DNA of 64,000 nucleotides from Leuctra nigra (lineage: Eukaryota; Arthropoda; Insecta; Plecoptera; Leuctridae): positions 1 to 64,000 of the forward strand of contig CAKOGZ010000043.1 in assembly GCA_934045905.1 (NCBI GenBank), written 5' to 3'. Below, piece by piece: positions 41,176 to 53,089 of this stretch. Within the stretch, counting starts at the first letter, position 1. Each line of letters opens with the position of its first letter. The position numbers were made by a program, and so were the translations under genes. The notes beneath the pieces were generated by a model that was not told the origin of the DNA, did not search any database, and saw only the letters and a list, made by a program, of their open reading frames with translations.

Positions 41176-41800
41176 GAATGTAGGTTTCTGTGGAAAACTT
41201 CCATGGAGTCAGGATGATATGAAGGGATGTGCGTTGTGAAAAACATCCGACCGAACCGGGGCTCGAACCCGGGACCCCCCACCCGCCGGGTGAGAGCTCT
41301 ACCAACCGAGCCACCCGGTCGGACGGACGGACACCAGACACAACGCACCGATGAGGGTTAGAGATCTCCTAGGAGAATGGAATGAAGGTAATGATTGGAC
41401 ATTACAAGCTATCAGACCATCGGTAACGATGCTGTCACCATGTCTCTTTGCACTTGCGTGCGCAACCCTCTTTTACTCGACTTAACGAGTTGCTTTTCAG
41501 CTCGAATGATGAGAATGTAGGTTTCTGTGGAAAACTTCCATGGAGTCAGGATGATATAAAGGGATGTGCGTTGTGAAAAACATCCGACCGAACCGGGGCT
41601 CGAACCCGGGACCCCCCACCCGCCGGGTGAGAGCTCTCACCCGCTTGTAATAGCTTGTAGCTTGTAATGTCCAATCATTACCTTCATTCCATTCTCCTAG
41701 GAGATCTCTAACCCTCATCGGTGCGTTGTGTCTGGTGTCCGTCCGTCCGACCGGGTGGCTCGATTGGTAGAGTATGTTTTTCACAACGCACATCCCTTAA
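41176..41800. mobile_element. tRNA-derived repeat in direct and inverted copies
   Basis: 41176-41300 is repeated directly at 41513-41637 with one difference (offset 337). 41309-41411 is repeated inverted at about 41658-41760. The second copy is cut inside the tRNA-like core, and the inverted copy lacks most of it. The elements could be a SINE with a Pol III promoter (A box TGGCTCGGTTGG, B box GGTTCGAGCCC). Confidence 0.65.
41249..41320 (-). tRNA. tRNA-like cloverleaf (GGC loop), probably SINE head
   Basis: The 72-nt minus-strand sequence folds completely: acceptor GACCGGG/TTCGGTC, D stem GCTC/GAGC, anticodon stem CTCAC/GTGGG, and T arm CCGGG-TTCGAGC-CCCGG. The anticodon loop is CCGGCGG. Position 33 is C instead of the near-universal U, and the triplet GGC (Ala) is not a normal eukaryotic tRNA anticodon. 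With the repeated flanks, a tRNA-derived element is more likely than a working tRNA. Confidence 0.4.
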
Positions 41801-42102
41801 TATCATTTAATTGTTTGCATTTTAAACACAAAACATAATTGTTTTAAACTCTCCCAAATGTGAACTGATATAAAACCACATCGATTGTTATCTATAAAGA
41901 ATGCTCAGGAAATTAAAAATATTCGTGATATTTCTTCATGTTTTTCCTATTCAACTTGAATAATTTATTTCCATTTTTATATAGCGATAGCAATTAATAA
42001 TATTAAGTCAGTGTTATAAGAAAATGTATTTAATAAAATAGCATGCAACTGTACATTCGTTACGAAACACCTTGAACTGTGAAAATTAAAATTATTTGTT
42101 AT
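41801..42102. other. AT-rich DNA, nothing recognised
   Basis: No gene or repeat recognised. Confidence 0.35.
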
Positions 42103-42215
42103 TAATAATTAATAACATAATTATTAATATTATTAATATTATTATTAATAATATATTAATAAATAATATATTAATATATTAATATATTAATAATATATCT
42201 ATATTAATATAGAGG
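42103..42215. repeat. TAATAT low-complexity tract
   Basis: About 110 bp almost purely A/T, built from ATTAATA units. It abuts the 5' break of LINE copy 2. Confidence 0.85.
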
Positions 42216-42216
42216 T

Positions 42217-42714
42217 TTCTCTCTAGGGGAAGGGTGTTACGTAAGAAGAGATCCCGGAATAAGAATCAGAGAAATGTCTGCGCGAATTGAAGAGGGATAC
42301 TATGAAAAACATAGTAATCTGAAGAAAGTAATTTTCCAGTTAGGAAATATTGAAGTTTGGACACGAATGGATAATGGGGAGATAATGGAGGATTTTGGGG
42401 GTTTGATGGAGGTGTCTAGAAGCTTTTTTGGTCCAAATATAAAAATAGGCATTGTGGGACTACTAAGTAACTATTCAGACTACTCAGCCAATTTGAATAA
42501 AGGTTTGAAAAAGTTGGTGAAGGAGAATGAGGGGGAGTTTATTGAATTAGACTTCACGCCAGGGTTCATGATGGACAGAAGGAAGTGGGCCCGAGAAGTT
42601 GGGAGAAAGCTGAAAAATATGCTGGTTGAGGAGAAGGTGGTTACCAAGAAGAATGTATGGACTCAGTCGAAGCGGGTTTTTCGGACAAGTTGGTTTTCAA
42701 GGAGAATATTGTAG
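42217..42714 (+). pseudogene. LINE copy 2 ORF1 fragment
   Basis: The C-terminal 165 residues of ORF1, covering most of the SGNH-like domain but without the coiled coil and the GDV block. One substitution relative to copy 1 (IKIVIVG becomes IKIGIVG). Confidence 0.85.
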
Positions 42715-45700
42715 GTAGGAGAAAGAGGCAGGACAATAAAGGAAGGACACTGGACAATAATGAGAAGAAAATATCGAGAAGACGAAGACGTCAGTATTTT
42801 TGAAAATAGGCACATTAAATATTGTCACGTTAACGAACAACATTGAACAGATTGTGGATTTGATGATTGACAAAAATCTGGATGTGTTGGGCCTTAGTGA
42901 GACGAAGTGGAAGGGGGCAGGTGAGAAGATGCTGCGAGGGGGATACAAGCTCATGTGGTCAGGTGGTGAGACGGGGAAAAGTGGAGTAGGATTTGTCGTA
43001 AGCAGCGCTTATAAAGAGAAGGTGTTAGAGATTGAGAGAAGAAGTGATCGACTAATCAAGATGAAGCTAGCAATTGATAAAAACATTGTCGAGCTGGTAC
43101 AAGTGTACGCACCCCAAACATTGAGACCAAAAGAAGAAAAGGACAAGTTTTGGGAGGAGCTAGAGGATTTGGTGGAGTTAAAGGATGTCTTGATTATTGG
43201 TGATTTTAATGCCATGGTAGGGATGGACCGGACGGGGTGTGAGCTAGTGCTTGGTCCGCATGGGTGGGGTAGGACAAATGTTGAAGGGAAGAAGATGATA
43301 GAGTGGTGCAGTTCGTTGAATTTAAAAATTGCAAATACTTGGTTTGTGAAGAAGAAAGACAAAATGATAACAAGAGTCGGTCGAGGACAAAATGGAACAG
43401 TTTTGGAATCAGTAATAGATTATGTGTGTGTAAGCAGAAGCATGGACAGATATCTGCTGGATGTTGAAGCAGTCTCATCTGGGACAGTAATTAGTGATCA
43501 TAGACTGCTGGTCACAAAGATGAGGGTAGAGAGGAGAGGAAAAGGAAATCGAAACACGGGAGTGAAACGAATAAAAACATGGAAATTGCAAGAAGAAGCG
43601 GTGAAGGAAGATTTTTGCAGAAGAATAACAGAGCAAGTTCCAATAGGGGAGATACAAGACGTAGAGGTGGAATGGTATGGTTTTAAGTCAATAATGGTGG
43701 CGGTAGCGGAAGAGGTATGTGGAAGGTTTTCAGGCAAGAGAAAAGAAAAAGAAACACCTTGGTGGAACAAGAGAGTGAAAGCAGTAGTTGAGGAAAAGAA
43801 GTTGGCCTGGATGAAGAAAGTACACGACAACTCTGAGGAGAATGTAAGAGCTTATAAAGCGGCTAAGATCCTGGTGAAGTCAATTGTTGAAGAGGAGAAG
43901 AGAAAGACGATGGAGGTTCTTGCAGACAAGCTGGAAAGAGATTATGATGGTAGTAAGAAAATGTTGTACAACATGGTTGGGATGAGACGACGGGACAATG
44001 AAGTGCAGTCGGTGATGAAGTTGGAAGATGGAACAGTGACAAATAAGCCGGAGGAGTTAAAGAACATATGGAGGGACTACTTTAAAAACCTGTTGAAGGG
44101 TGACGAGGAGAGGGAGGATACAGACGCAGATGTGAGGGAAGTGGATGCTCAACTAATAGGAGTGAATGACCGCTATGTAAAAGAGGCACCAAGTAGAGTC
44201 GAGGTGAAGAACGTGATAAAGAGAATGAAAAATGGAAAGGCTACTGGAATAGACGAAATAAATGTTGAGATGTTAAAGGCAGCTGGCGATGAGGGGGCGG
44301 AATGGCTTCGTAGAGTAATCCATGCAGCTTGGATGGAATGTAAAATACCTGAAGATTGGGGTAGAGGTATAATTACTCCAATCTTCAAGAAAGGGGATAG
44401 AAAACTGGCTGGCAACTACAGAGGCATAACAATCATATCGCAGGCAGCCAAAATATACGAGAAGATACTAGAGAGAAGGCTCATGCTATACTTGGAGGAG
44501 AAGATAAGGGAGGAGCAGTATGGTTTTAGGCGGGGGTGGTCGACCATTGACCTAGTATTTGCACTGCGGCAGCTGATGGAAAGCAGATGGGAAGAGGGAT
44601 CCATTACAAGGATGGTTTTTTTGGACCTCGAGAAAGCTTACGACAGGCTACCTAGAGAGATGGTGTGGAAGTGTTTGAAGAGGAAAGAAGTGTGTGGAGA
44701 ACTAATAAAGAAGATAAAGAGTACGTATAAGAACAGCTGGAGTTGTGTGCAGTGCAGTGTAGGGAGGACAGAATGGTTCCAAGTAAATGAAGGCTTAAAG
44801 CAAGGTAGTGTGTTGTCACCGACTCTGTTTGGTGTTGTAATGGATGAGATGGTACGGGAAGTGGAGAATGACGAAGTGGAAGGAAGGGATTCAAAAACAT
44901 TTATATATGCAGATGACATTATGATATGGAGTGAGTCGGAAGATGAGATACAGTTGAAGGTGGATAAATGGAATTGTGTGACAGAAAAGTATGGCCTACA
45001 TATTAGCAGAGAAAAGAGTGAAACATTGTGTATGGACAGAGGAAAGAAGGCGAGGTGCAAGATTGGAATCCAGGGAGCAATGCTGCAAGAACGGGAGGAG
45101 TTTAAATATTTAGGAAGTGTTGTGACAAGGGATGGTAAGGTGGAGCGCGAGATAAAGAAGAGACGAGCAGCGGCGGAGAGCTTTTACCAATGTGTTCGGA
45201 AGCTGTTATGGAAAGAGGGTATACCAATGAGGTGCAAACTACTGATATACAAACTGTACTATATTCCAATCCTGACATATGGGGCGGTAACATGGCCAAT
45301 GGGCAGAAGAGAAATAGCAGAAATCCAGGCATCACAGATGAAGTTTTTGAGAGGGGTGGCGGGAGTGACCAAGTTGGATAAAATCAGGAGTAAGAAGATA
45401 AGACAAGACTTGGGAGTGGAGAAGTTAAGTTTGAAGATAAGTCGAGAGAGGTTGAGATGGTTCGGGCACATGAAAAGAATGGGAGAGGAGAGAATTCCTA
45501 GAAGAGAATTTGAGAAGGGAAGACAAGTGAAGAAAAAGAAGGCTGGGCGTCCGAGGACCAAGTGGATGGACAGCATTGAAAAGGATGTGGCGGAGAGAGG
45601 CGAAGATTGGAGGAGAGTGGAAGGAGAGAAGTGGTGGGAAGATGTAGAAAGATGGAATGAGTTGGTAGAGCGGCAGGTGGAGGAATCAGAGGAGAGCGAA

Positions 45701-45838
45701 GACGATGAGGAAGAAGACGACGGGGAAGAAGTTGGAATGGCCGGCCGACTTCGGCATCCCAGGAGGCCCAAGATGAAGGTGGAGCTACCTCCACCCCCCA
45801 ACCCGACTTATGTTGGATGGGGTATAATTAATTGTTAA
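42657..45838 (+). pseudogene. LINE copy 2 ORF2, frameshifted at the N-terminus
   Basis: The ATG equivalent to copy 1 is at 42657, but one base is missing near 42797 (CAGTATTTTTGAAA versus CAGTATTTGTTGAAA). The first 47 or so codons are therefore out of frame with the rest. From 42800 the endonuclease, reverse transcriptase and tail are open to 45838. Changes from copy 1 include Ser to Phe at 358, Arg to Trp at 628 in the conserved GFRRGRST motif, Glu to Gly at 796 and Glu to Lys at 976. The stop used in copy 1 is absent, adding about 22 residues (VELPPPPNPTYVGWG). Probably inactive. Confidence 0.85.
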
Positions 45839-45859
45839 TTAATTGATATAATAAAAAAA

Positions 45860-48800
45860 TGTTAATGTTAAGCCTATTATTTTCGAAAAGTGTTTTATTT
45901 CATTTCTCGGCATAACGTTGTGTAGGCTTCAAGAAAATTCGTTAAAATAGGGGGGTGCCACTTTAGAAGTAGCTCATATTGATATTTTTTTATTTGTTTC
46001 CTACTTTGTGACGAATCTATTACTCTAAGAGAGTTGACAACGTTACCCTATATAGTAGATGGTGAGAGGCTTAAAAAGTGCAGAAACACTTTTTTATGTC
46101 AGACTCTCCGATTCGCCGGAATTAACTGTTCATGTTATTCAGAAGCTGATGGGTCGACCCCGATAGATTTTCATCCATTTTTTTGTCAATGTATATTGAC
46201 CAACAATGTAGGTTAGCCTACAAAGGTAACAATGTAACAATTAACAATGTTCCTTAGATTTTCCTCATTTCCTAGGTTTTCATCCATTTTTTAGTCAATG
46301 GAGGTTAAAGCTTGTGATGAGTCAGCTACGCTCGCTTCGCTAACCTGTATTAACCTAACTTTATTATATAATAATCTGACAGGGCAGCGTCGGGCGACTC
46401 CAAGGGGGCAGAGTGGGGTTCTTTTTTATAATTTTATTTATAAGCCTATTTTTTTCGAAAAGTGTTTTATTACATTTCTCGGCATAACGTTGTGTAGGCA
46501 TCAAGAAAATTCGATAAAAACAGGGGGGTGCCACTTTAGAAGTAGGTCATATTGAAAAAGTTTTGTTTGTTTCCTACTTTGTGACGAATCTATTACTCTT
46601 AGAGAGCTGAAAATGATACACCATATAGATGATGGAGAGAGGCTTAAAAAGTGCAGAAACACTTTTTTCTGTCAGACGCTCCGATACGCCGCATTTCTTA
46701 GTTTATGTCCTTCAGAAGCAGAAGGGCACAATCCTGATAGGTTTTCATCAATTTTTTGTCACTGTAGGTTAAAGCTTGTTAAGGGTCAGCTACGCTCGCT
46801 TCGCTCGCTTCGCTAACCTACCCTAACCTAACTTTATTATAAAATTATCTGACCGGGCAACGTCGGGCGACTCCAGGAGGCAGAGGGGAGATTTTTTTTT
46901 CATGTTAATGTTAAGCCTATTATTTTCGAAAAGTGTTTTATTTCATTTCTCGGCATAACGTTGTGTAGGCTTCAAGAAAATTCGATAAAAATAGGGGGGG
47001 TGCCACTTTAGAAGTAGCTCATATTGATATTTTTTTATTTGTTTCCTACTTTGTGACGAATCTATTACTCTAAGAGAGTTGACAACGTTACCCTATATAG
47101 TAGATGGTGAGAGGCTTAAAAAGTGCAGAAACACTTTTTTATGTCAGACTCTCCGATTCGCCGGAATTAACTGTTCATGTTATTCAGAAGCTGATGGGTC
47201 CACCCCCGATAGATTTTCATCCATTTTTTTGTCAATGTATATTGACCAACAATGTAGGTTAGCCTACAAAGGTAACAATGTCACAATTAACAATGTTCCT
47301 TAGATTTTCATCATTTCCTAGGTTTTCATCCATTTTTTTGTCAATGTATATTGACCAACAATGTAGGTTAGCCTACAAAGGTAACAATGTAACAATTAAC
47401 AATGTTCCTTAGATTTTCCTCATTTCCTAGGTTTTCATCCATTTTTTAGTCAATGGAGGTTAAAGCTTGTGATGAGTCAGCTACGCTCGCTTCGCTAACC
47501 TGTATTAACCTAACTTTATTATTTAATAATCTGACAGGGCAGCGTCGGGCGACTCCAAGGGGGCAGAGTGGGGTTCTTTTTTATAATTTTATTTATAAGC
47601 CTATTTTTTTTCGAAAAGTGTTTTATTACATTTCACGGCATAACGTTGTGTAGGCATCAAGAAAATTCGATAAAAACAGGGGGGTGCCACTTTAGAAGTA
47701 GGTCATATTGAAAAAGTTTTGTTTGTTTCCTACTTTGTGACGAATCTATTACTCTTAGAGAGCTGAAAATGATACACCATATAGATGATGGAGAGAGGCT
47801 TAAAAAGTGCAGAAACACTTTTTTCTGTCAGACGCTCCGATACGCCGCATTTCTTAGTTTATGTCCTTCAGAAGCAGAAGGGCACAATCCTGATAGGTTT
47901 TCATCAATTTTTTGTCACTGTAGGTTAAAGCTTGTTAAGGGTCAGCTACGCTCGCTTCGCTCGCTTCGCTAACCTACCCTAACCTAACTTTATTATAAAA
48001 TTATCTGACCGGGCAACGTCGGGCGACTCCAGGAGGCAGAGGGGAGATTTTTTTTTACATGTTAATGTTAAGCCTATTATTTTCGAAAAGTGATTTATTT
48101 CATTTCTCGGCATAACGTTGTGTAGGCTTCAAGAAAATTCGATAAAAATAGGGGGGTGCCACTTAAGAAGTAGCTCATATTGATATTTTTTTATTTGTTT
48201 CCTACTTTGTGACGAATCTATTACTCTAAGAGAGTTGACAACGTTACCCTATATAGTAGATGGTGAGAGGCTTAAAAAGTGCAGAAACACTTTTTTATGT
48301 CAGACTCTCCGATTCGCCGGAATTAACTGTTCATGTTATTCAGAAGCTGATGGGTCGACCCCCGATAGATTTTCATCCATTTTTTTGTCAATGTATATTG
48401 ACCAACAATGTAGGTTAGCCTACAAAGGTAACAATGTAACAATTAACAATGTTCCTTAGATTTTCCTCACTTCCTAGGTTTTCATCCATTTTTTAGTCAA
48501 TGGACGTTAAAGCTTGTGATGAGTCAGCTACGCTCGCTTCGCTAACCTGTATTAACCTAACTTTATTATATAATAATCTGACAGGGCAGCGTCGGGCGAC
48601 TCCAAGGGGGCAGAGTGGGGTTCTTTTTTATAATTTTATTTATAAGCCTATTTTTTTCGAAAAGTGTTTTATTACATTTCTCGGCATAACGTTGTGTAGG
48701 CATCAAGAAAATTCGATAAAAACAGGGGGGTGCCACTTTAGAAGTAGGTCATATTGAAAAAGTTTTGTTTGTTTCCTACTTTGTGACGAATCTATTACTC

Positions 48801-51010
48801 TTAGAGAGCTGAAAATGATACACCATATAGATCATGGAGAGAGGCTTAAAAAGTGCAGAAACACTTTTTTCTGTCAGACGCTCCGATACGCCGCATTTCT
48901 TAGTTTATGTCCTTCAGAAGCAGAAGGGCACAATCCTGATAGGTTTTCATCAATTTTTTGTCACTGTAGGTTAAAGCTTGTTAAGGGTCAGCTACGCTCG
49001 CTTCGCTCGCTTCGCTAACCTAACCTAACCTAACTTTATTATAAAATTATCTGACCGGGCAACGTCGGGCGACTCCAGGAGGCAGAAGGGAGATTTTTTT
49101 TACATGTTAATGTTAAGCCTATTATTTTCGAAAAGTGTTTTATTTCATTTCTCGGCATAACGTTGTGTAGGCTTCAAGAAAATTCGATAAAAATAGGGGG
49201 GTGCCACTTTAGAAGTAGCTCATATTGATATTTTTTTATTTGTTTCCTACTTTGTGACGAATCTATTACTCTAAGAGAGTTGACAACGTTACCCTAAATA
49301 GTAGATGGTGAGAGGCTTAAAAAGTGCAGAAACACTTTTTTATATTAGACTCTCCGATTCGCCGGAATTAACTGTTCATGTTATTCAGAAGCTGATGGGT
49401 CCACCCCCGATAGATTTTCATCCATTTTTTTTGTCAATGTATATTGACCAACAATGTAGGTTAGCCTACAAAGGTAACAATGTCACAATTAACAATGTTC
49501 CTTAGATTTTCATCATTTCCTAGGTTTTCATCCATTTTTTTGTCAATGTATATTGACCAACAATGTAGGTTAGCCTACAAAGGTAACAATGTAACAATTA
49601 ACAATGTTCCTTAGATTTTCCTCATTTCCTAGGTTTTCATCCATTTTTTAGTCAATGGAGGTTAAAGCTTGTGATGAGTCAGCTACGCTCGCTTCGCTAA
49701 CCTGTATTAACCTAACTTTATTATATAATAATCTGACAGGGCAGCGTCGGGCGACTCCAAGGGGGCAGAGTGGGGTTCTTTTTTATAATTTTATTTATAA
49801 GCCTATTTTTTTTCGAAAAGTGTTTTATTACATTTCACGGCATAACGTTGTGTAGGCATCAAGAAAATTCGATAAAAACAGGGGGTGCCACTTTAGAAGT
49901 AGGTCATATTGAAAAAGTTTTGTTTGTTTCCTACTTTGTGACGAATCTATTACTCTTAGAGAGCTGAAAATGATACACCATATAGATGATGGAGAGAGGC
50001 TTAAAAAGTGCAGAAACACTTTTTTCTGTCAGACGCTCCGATACGCCGCATTTCTTAGTTTATGTCCTTCAGAAGCAGAAGGGCACAATCCTGATAGGTT
50101 TTCATCAATTTTTTGTCACTGTAGGTTAAAGCTTGTTAAGGGTCAGCTACGCTCGCTTCGCTCGCTTCGCTAACCTAACCTAACCTAACTTTATTATAAA
50201 ATTATCTGACCGGGCAACGTCGGGCGACTCCAGGAGGCAGAAGGGAGATTTTTTTTTACATGTTAATGTTAAGCCTATTATTTTCGAAAAGTGTTTTATT
50301 TCATTTCTCGGCATAACGTTGTGTAGGCTTCAAGAAAATTCGATAAAAATAGGGGGGTGCCACTTTAGAAGTAGCTCATATTGATATTTTTTTATTTGTT
50401 TCCTACTTTGTGACGAATCTATTACTCTAAGAGAGTTGACAACGTTACCCTATATAGTAGATGGTGAGAGGCTTAAAAAGTGCAGAAACACTTTTTTATG
50501 TCAGACTCTCCGATTCGCCGGAATTAACTGTTCATGTTATTCAGAAGCTGATGGGTCGACCCCCGATAGATTTTCATCCATTTTTTTGTCAATGTATATT
50601 GACCAACAATGTAGGTTAGCCTACAAAGGTAACAATGTAACAATTAACAATGTTCCTTAGATTTTCCTCATTTCCTAGGTTTTCATCCATTTTTTAGTCA
50701 ATTGAGGTTAAAGCTTGTGATGAGTCAGCTACGCTCGCTTCGCTAACCTGTATTAACCTAACTTTATTATATAATAATCTGACAGGGCAGCGTCGGGCGA
50801 CTCCAAGGGGGCAGAGTGGGGTTCTTTTTTATAATTTTATTTATAAGCCTATTTTTTTGCGAAAAGTGTTTTATTACATTTCTCGGCATAACGTTGTGTA
50901 GGCATCAAGAAAATTCGATAAAAACAGGGGGGTGCCACTTTAGAAGTAGGTCATTTTGAAAAAGTTTTGTTTGTTTCCTACTTTGTGACGAATCTATTAC
51001 TCTTAGAAAG
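45860..51010 (+). repeat. Satellite block with 2.2-kb higher-order period
   Basis: The unit order is A, B, A', B, A, B, A', B, A. Equivalent anchors are 2,201-2,202 bp apart (46034/48235/50436, 46613/48815, 47769/49970), so the higher-order unit is A-B-A'-B. Confidence 0.85.
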
Positions 51011-51480
51011 CTGAAAATGATACACCATATAGATGATGGAGAGAGGCTTAAAAAGTGCAGAAACACTTTTTTATGTCAGACTCTCCGATTCGCCGGAATT
51101 AACTGTTCATGTTATTCAGAAGCTGATGGGTCGACCCCCGATAGATTTTCATCCATTTTTTTGTCAATGTATATTGACCAACAATGTAGGTTAGCCTACA
51201 AAGGTAACAATGTAACAATTAACAATGTTCCTTAGATTTTCCTCATTTCCTACGTTTTCATCCATTTTTTAGTCAATGGAGGTTAAAGCTTGTGATGAGT
51301 CAGCTACGCTCGCTTCGCTAACCTGTATTAACCTAACTTTATTATATAATAATCTGACAGGGCAGCGTCGGGCGACTCCAAGGGGGCAGAGTGGGGTTCT
51401 TTTTTATAATTTTATTTATAAGCCTATTTTTTTTTCGAAAAGTGTTTTATTTCATTTCTCGGCATAACGTTGTGTAGGCT
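51000..51480 (+). repeat. Hybrid B-to-A satellite unit
   Basis: It starts as B (GATACACCATATAGATGATG) and continues as A (ATGTCAGACTCTCCGATTCG). The switch lies inside AGAGGCTTAAAAAGTGCAGA and the bases just after it, identical in both types. Confidence 0.85.
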
Positions 51481-53089
51481 TCAAGAAAATTCGATAAAAA
51501 TAGGGGGGGTGCCACTTTAGAAGTAGCTCATATTGATATTTTTTTATTTGTTTCCTACTTTGTGACGAATCTATTACTCTAAGAGAGTTGACAACGTTAC
51601 CCTATATAGTAGATGGTGAGAGGCTTAAAAAGTGCAGAAACACTTTTTTATGTCAGACTCTCCGATTCGCCGGAATTAACTGTTCATGTTATTCAGAGCT
51701 GATGGGTCGACCCCCGATAGATTTTCATCCATTTTTTTGTCAATGTATATTGACCAACAATGTAGGTTAGCCTACAAAGGTAACAATGTAACAATTAACA
51801 ATGTTCCTTAGATTTTCCTCATTTCCTAGGTTTTCATCCATTTTTTAGTCAATGGAGGTTAAAGCTTGTGATGAGTCAGCTACGCTCGCTTCGCTAACCT
51901 GTATTAACCTAACTTTATTATATAATAATCTGACAGGGCAGCGTCGGGCGACTCCAAGGGGGCAGAGTGGGGTTCTTTTTTATAATTTTATTTATAAGCC
52001 TATTTTTTTTCGAAAAGTGTTTTATTACATTTCTCGGCATAACGTTGTGTAGGCATCAAGAAAATTCGATAAAAACAGGGGGTTGCCACTTTAGAAGTAG
52101 GTCATATTGAAAAAGTTTTGTTTGTTTCCTACTTTGTGACGAATCTATTACTCTTAGAGAGCTGAAAATGATACACCATATAGATGATGGAGAGAGGCTT
52201 AAAAAGTGCAGAAACACTTTTTTCTGTCAGACGCTCCGATACGCCGCATTTCTTAGTTTATGTCCTTCAGAAGCAGAAGGGCACAATCCTGATAGGTTTT
52301 CATCAATTTTTTGTCACTGTAGGTTAAAGCTTGTTAAGGGTCAACTACGCTCGCTTCGCTAACCTACCCTAACCTAACTTTATTATAAAATTATCTGACC
52401 GGGCAACGTCGGGCGACTCAAGGAGGCAGAGGGGAGATTTTTTTTTACATGTTAATGTTAAGCCTATTATTTTCGAAAAGTGTTTTATTTCATTTCTCGG
52501 CATAACGTTGTGTAGGCTTCAAGAAAATTCGATAAAAATAGGGGGGTGCCACTTAAGAAGTAGCTCATATTGATATTTTTTTATTTGTTTCCTACTTTGT
52601 GACGAATCTATAACTCTAAGAGAGTTGACAACGTTACCCTATATAGTAGATGGTGAGAGGCTTAAAAAGTGCAGAAACACTTTTTTATGTCAGACTCTCC
52701 GATTCGCCGGAATTAACTGTTCATGTTATTCAGAAGCTGATGGGTCGACTCCCGATAGATTTTCATCCATTTTTTTGTCAATGTATATTGACTAACAATG
52801 TAGGTTAGCCTACAAAGGTAACAATGTAACAATTAACAATGTTCCTTAGATTTTCCTCATTTCCTACGTTTTCATCCATTTTTTAGTCAATGGAGGTTAA
52901 AGCTTGTGATGAGTCAGCTACGCTCGCTTCGCTAACCTGTATTAACCTAACTTTATTATATAATAATCTGACAGGGCAGCGTCGGGCGACTCCAAGGGGG
53001 CAGAGTGGGGTTCTTTTTTATAATTTTATTTATAAGCCTATTTTTTTGCGAAAAGTGTTTTATTACATTTCTCGGCATAACGTTGTGTA

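Larger units (their letters stand above)
42216..45859 (+). mobile_element. LINE copy 2, 5'-truncated
   Basis: Nearly identical to 7897-11538. It begins inside ORF1 (at FSLGEGCYV), as usual for incomplete reverse transcription. It has a one-base deletion near 42796-42800 in the start of ORF2. The 3' tail ATAATAAAAAAA is followed directly by satellite sequence. Confidence 0.92.

Noticed and set aside
41249..41320. A functional tRNA-Ala gene
   Set aside because: C at position 33, a GGC anticodon, and repeated flanks point to a tRNA-derived element; kept only as tRNA-like.
46810..46840. A true telomere
   Set aside because: The CCTAA tracts are only a few units long and embedded in longer satellite units.
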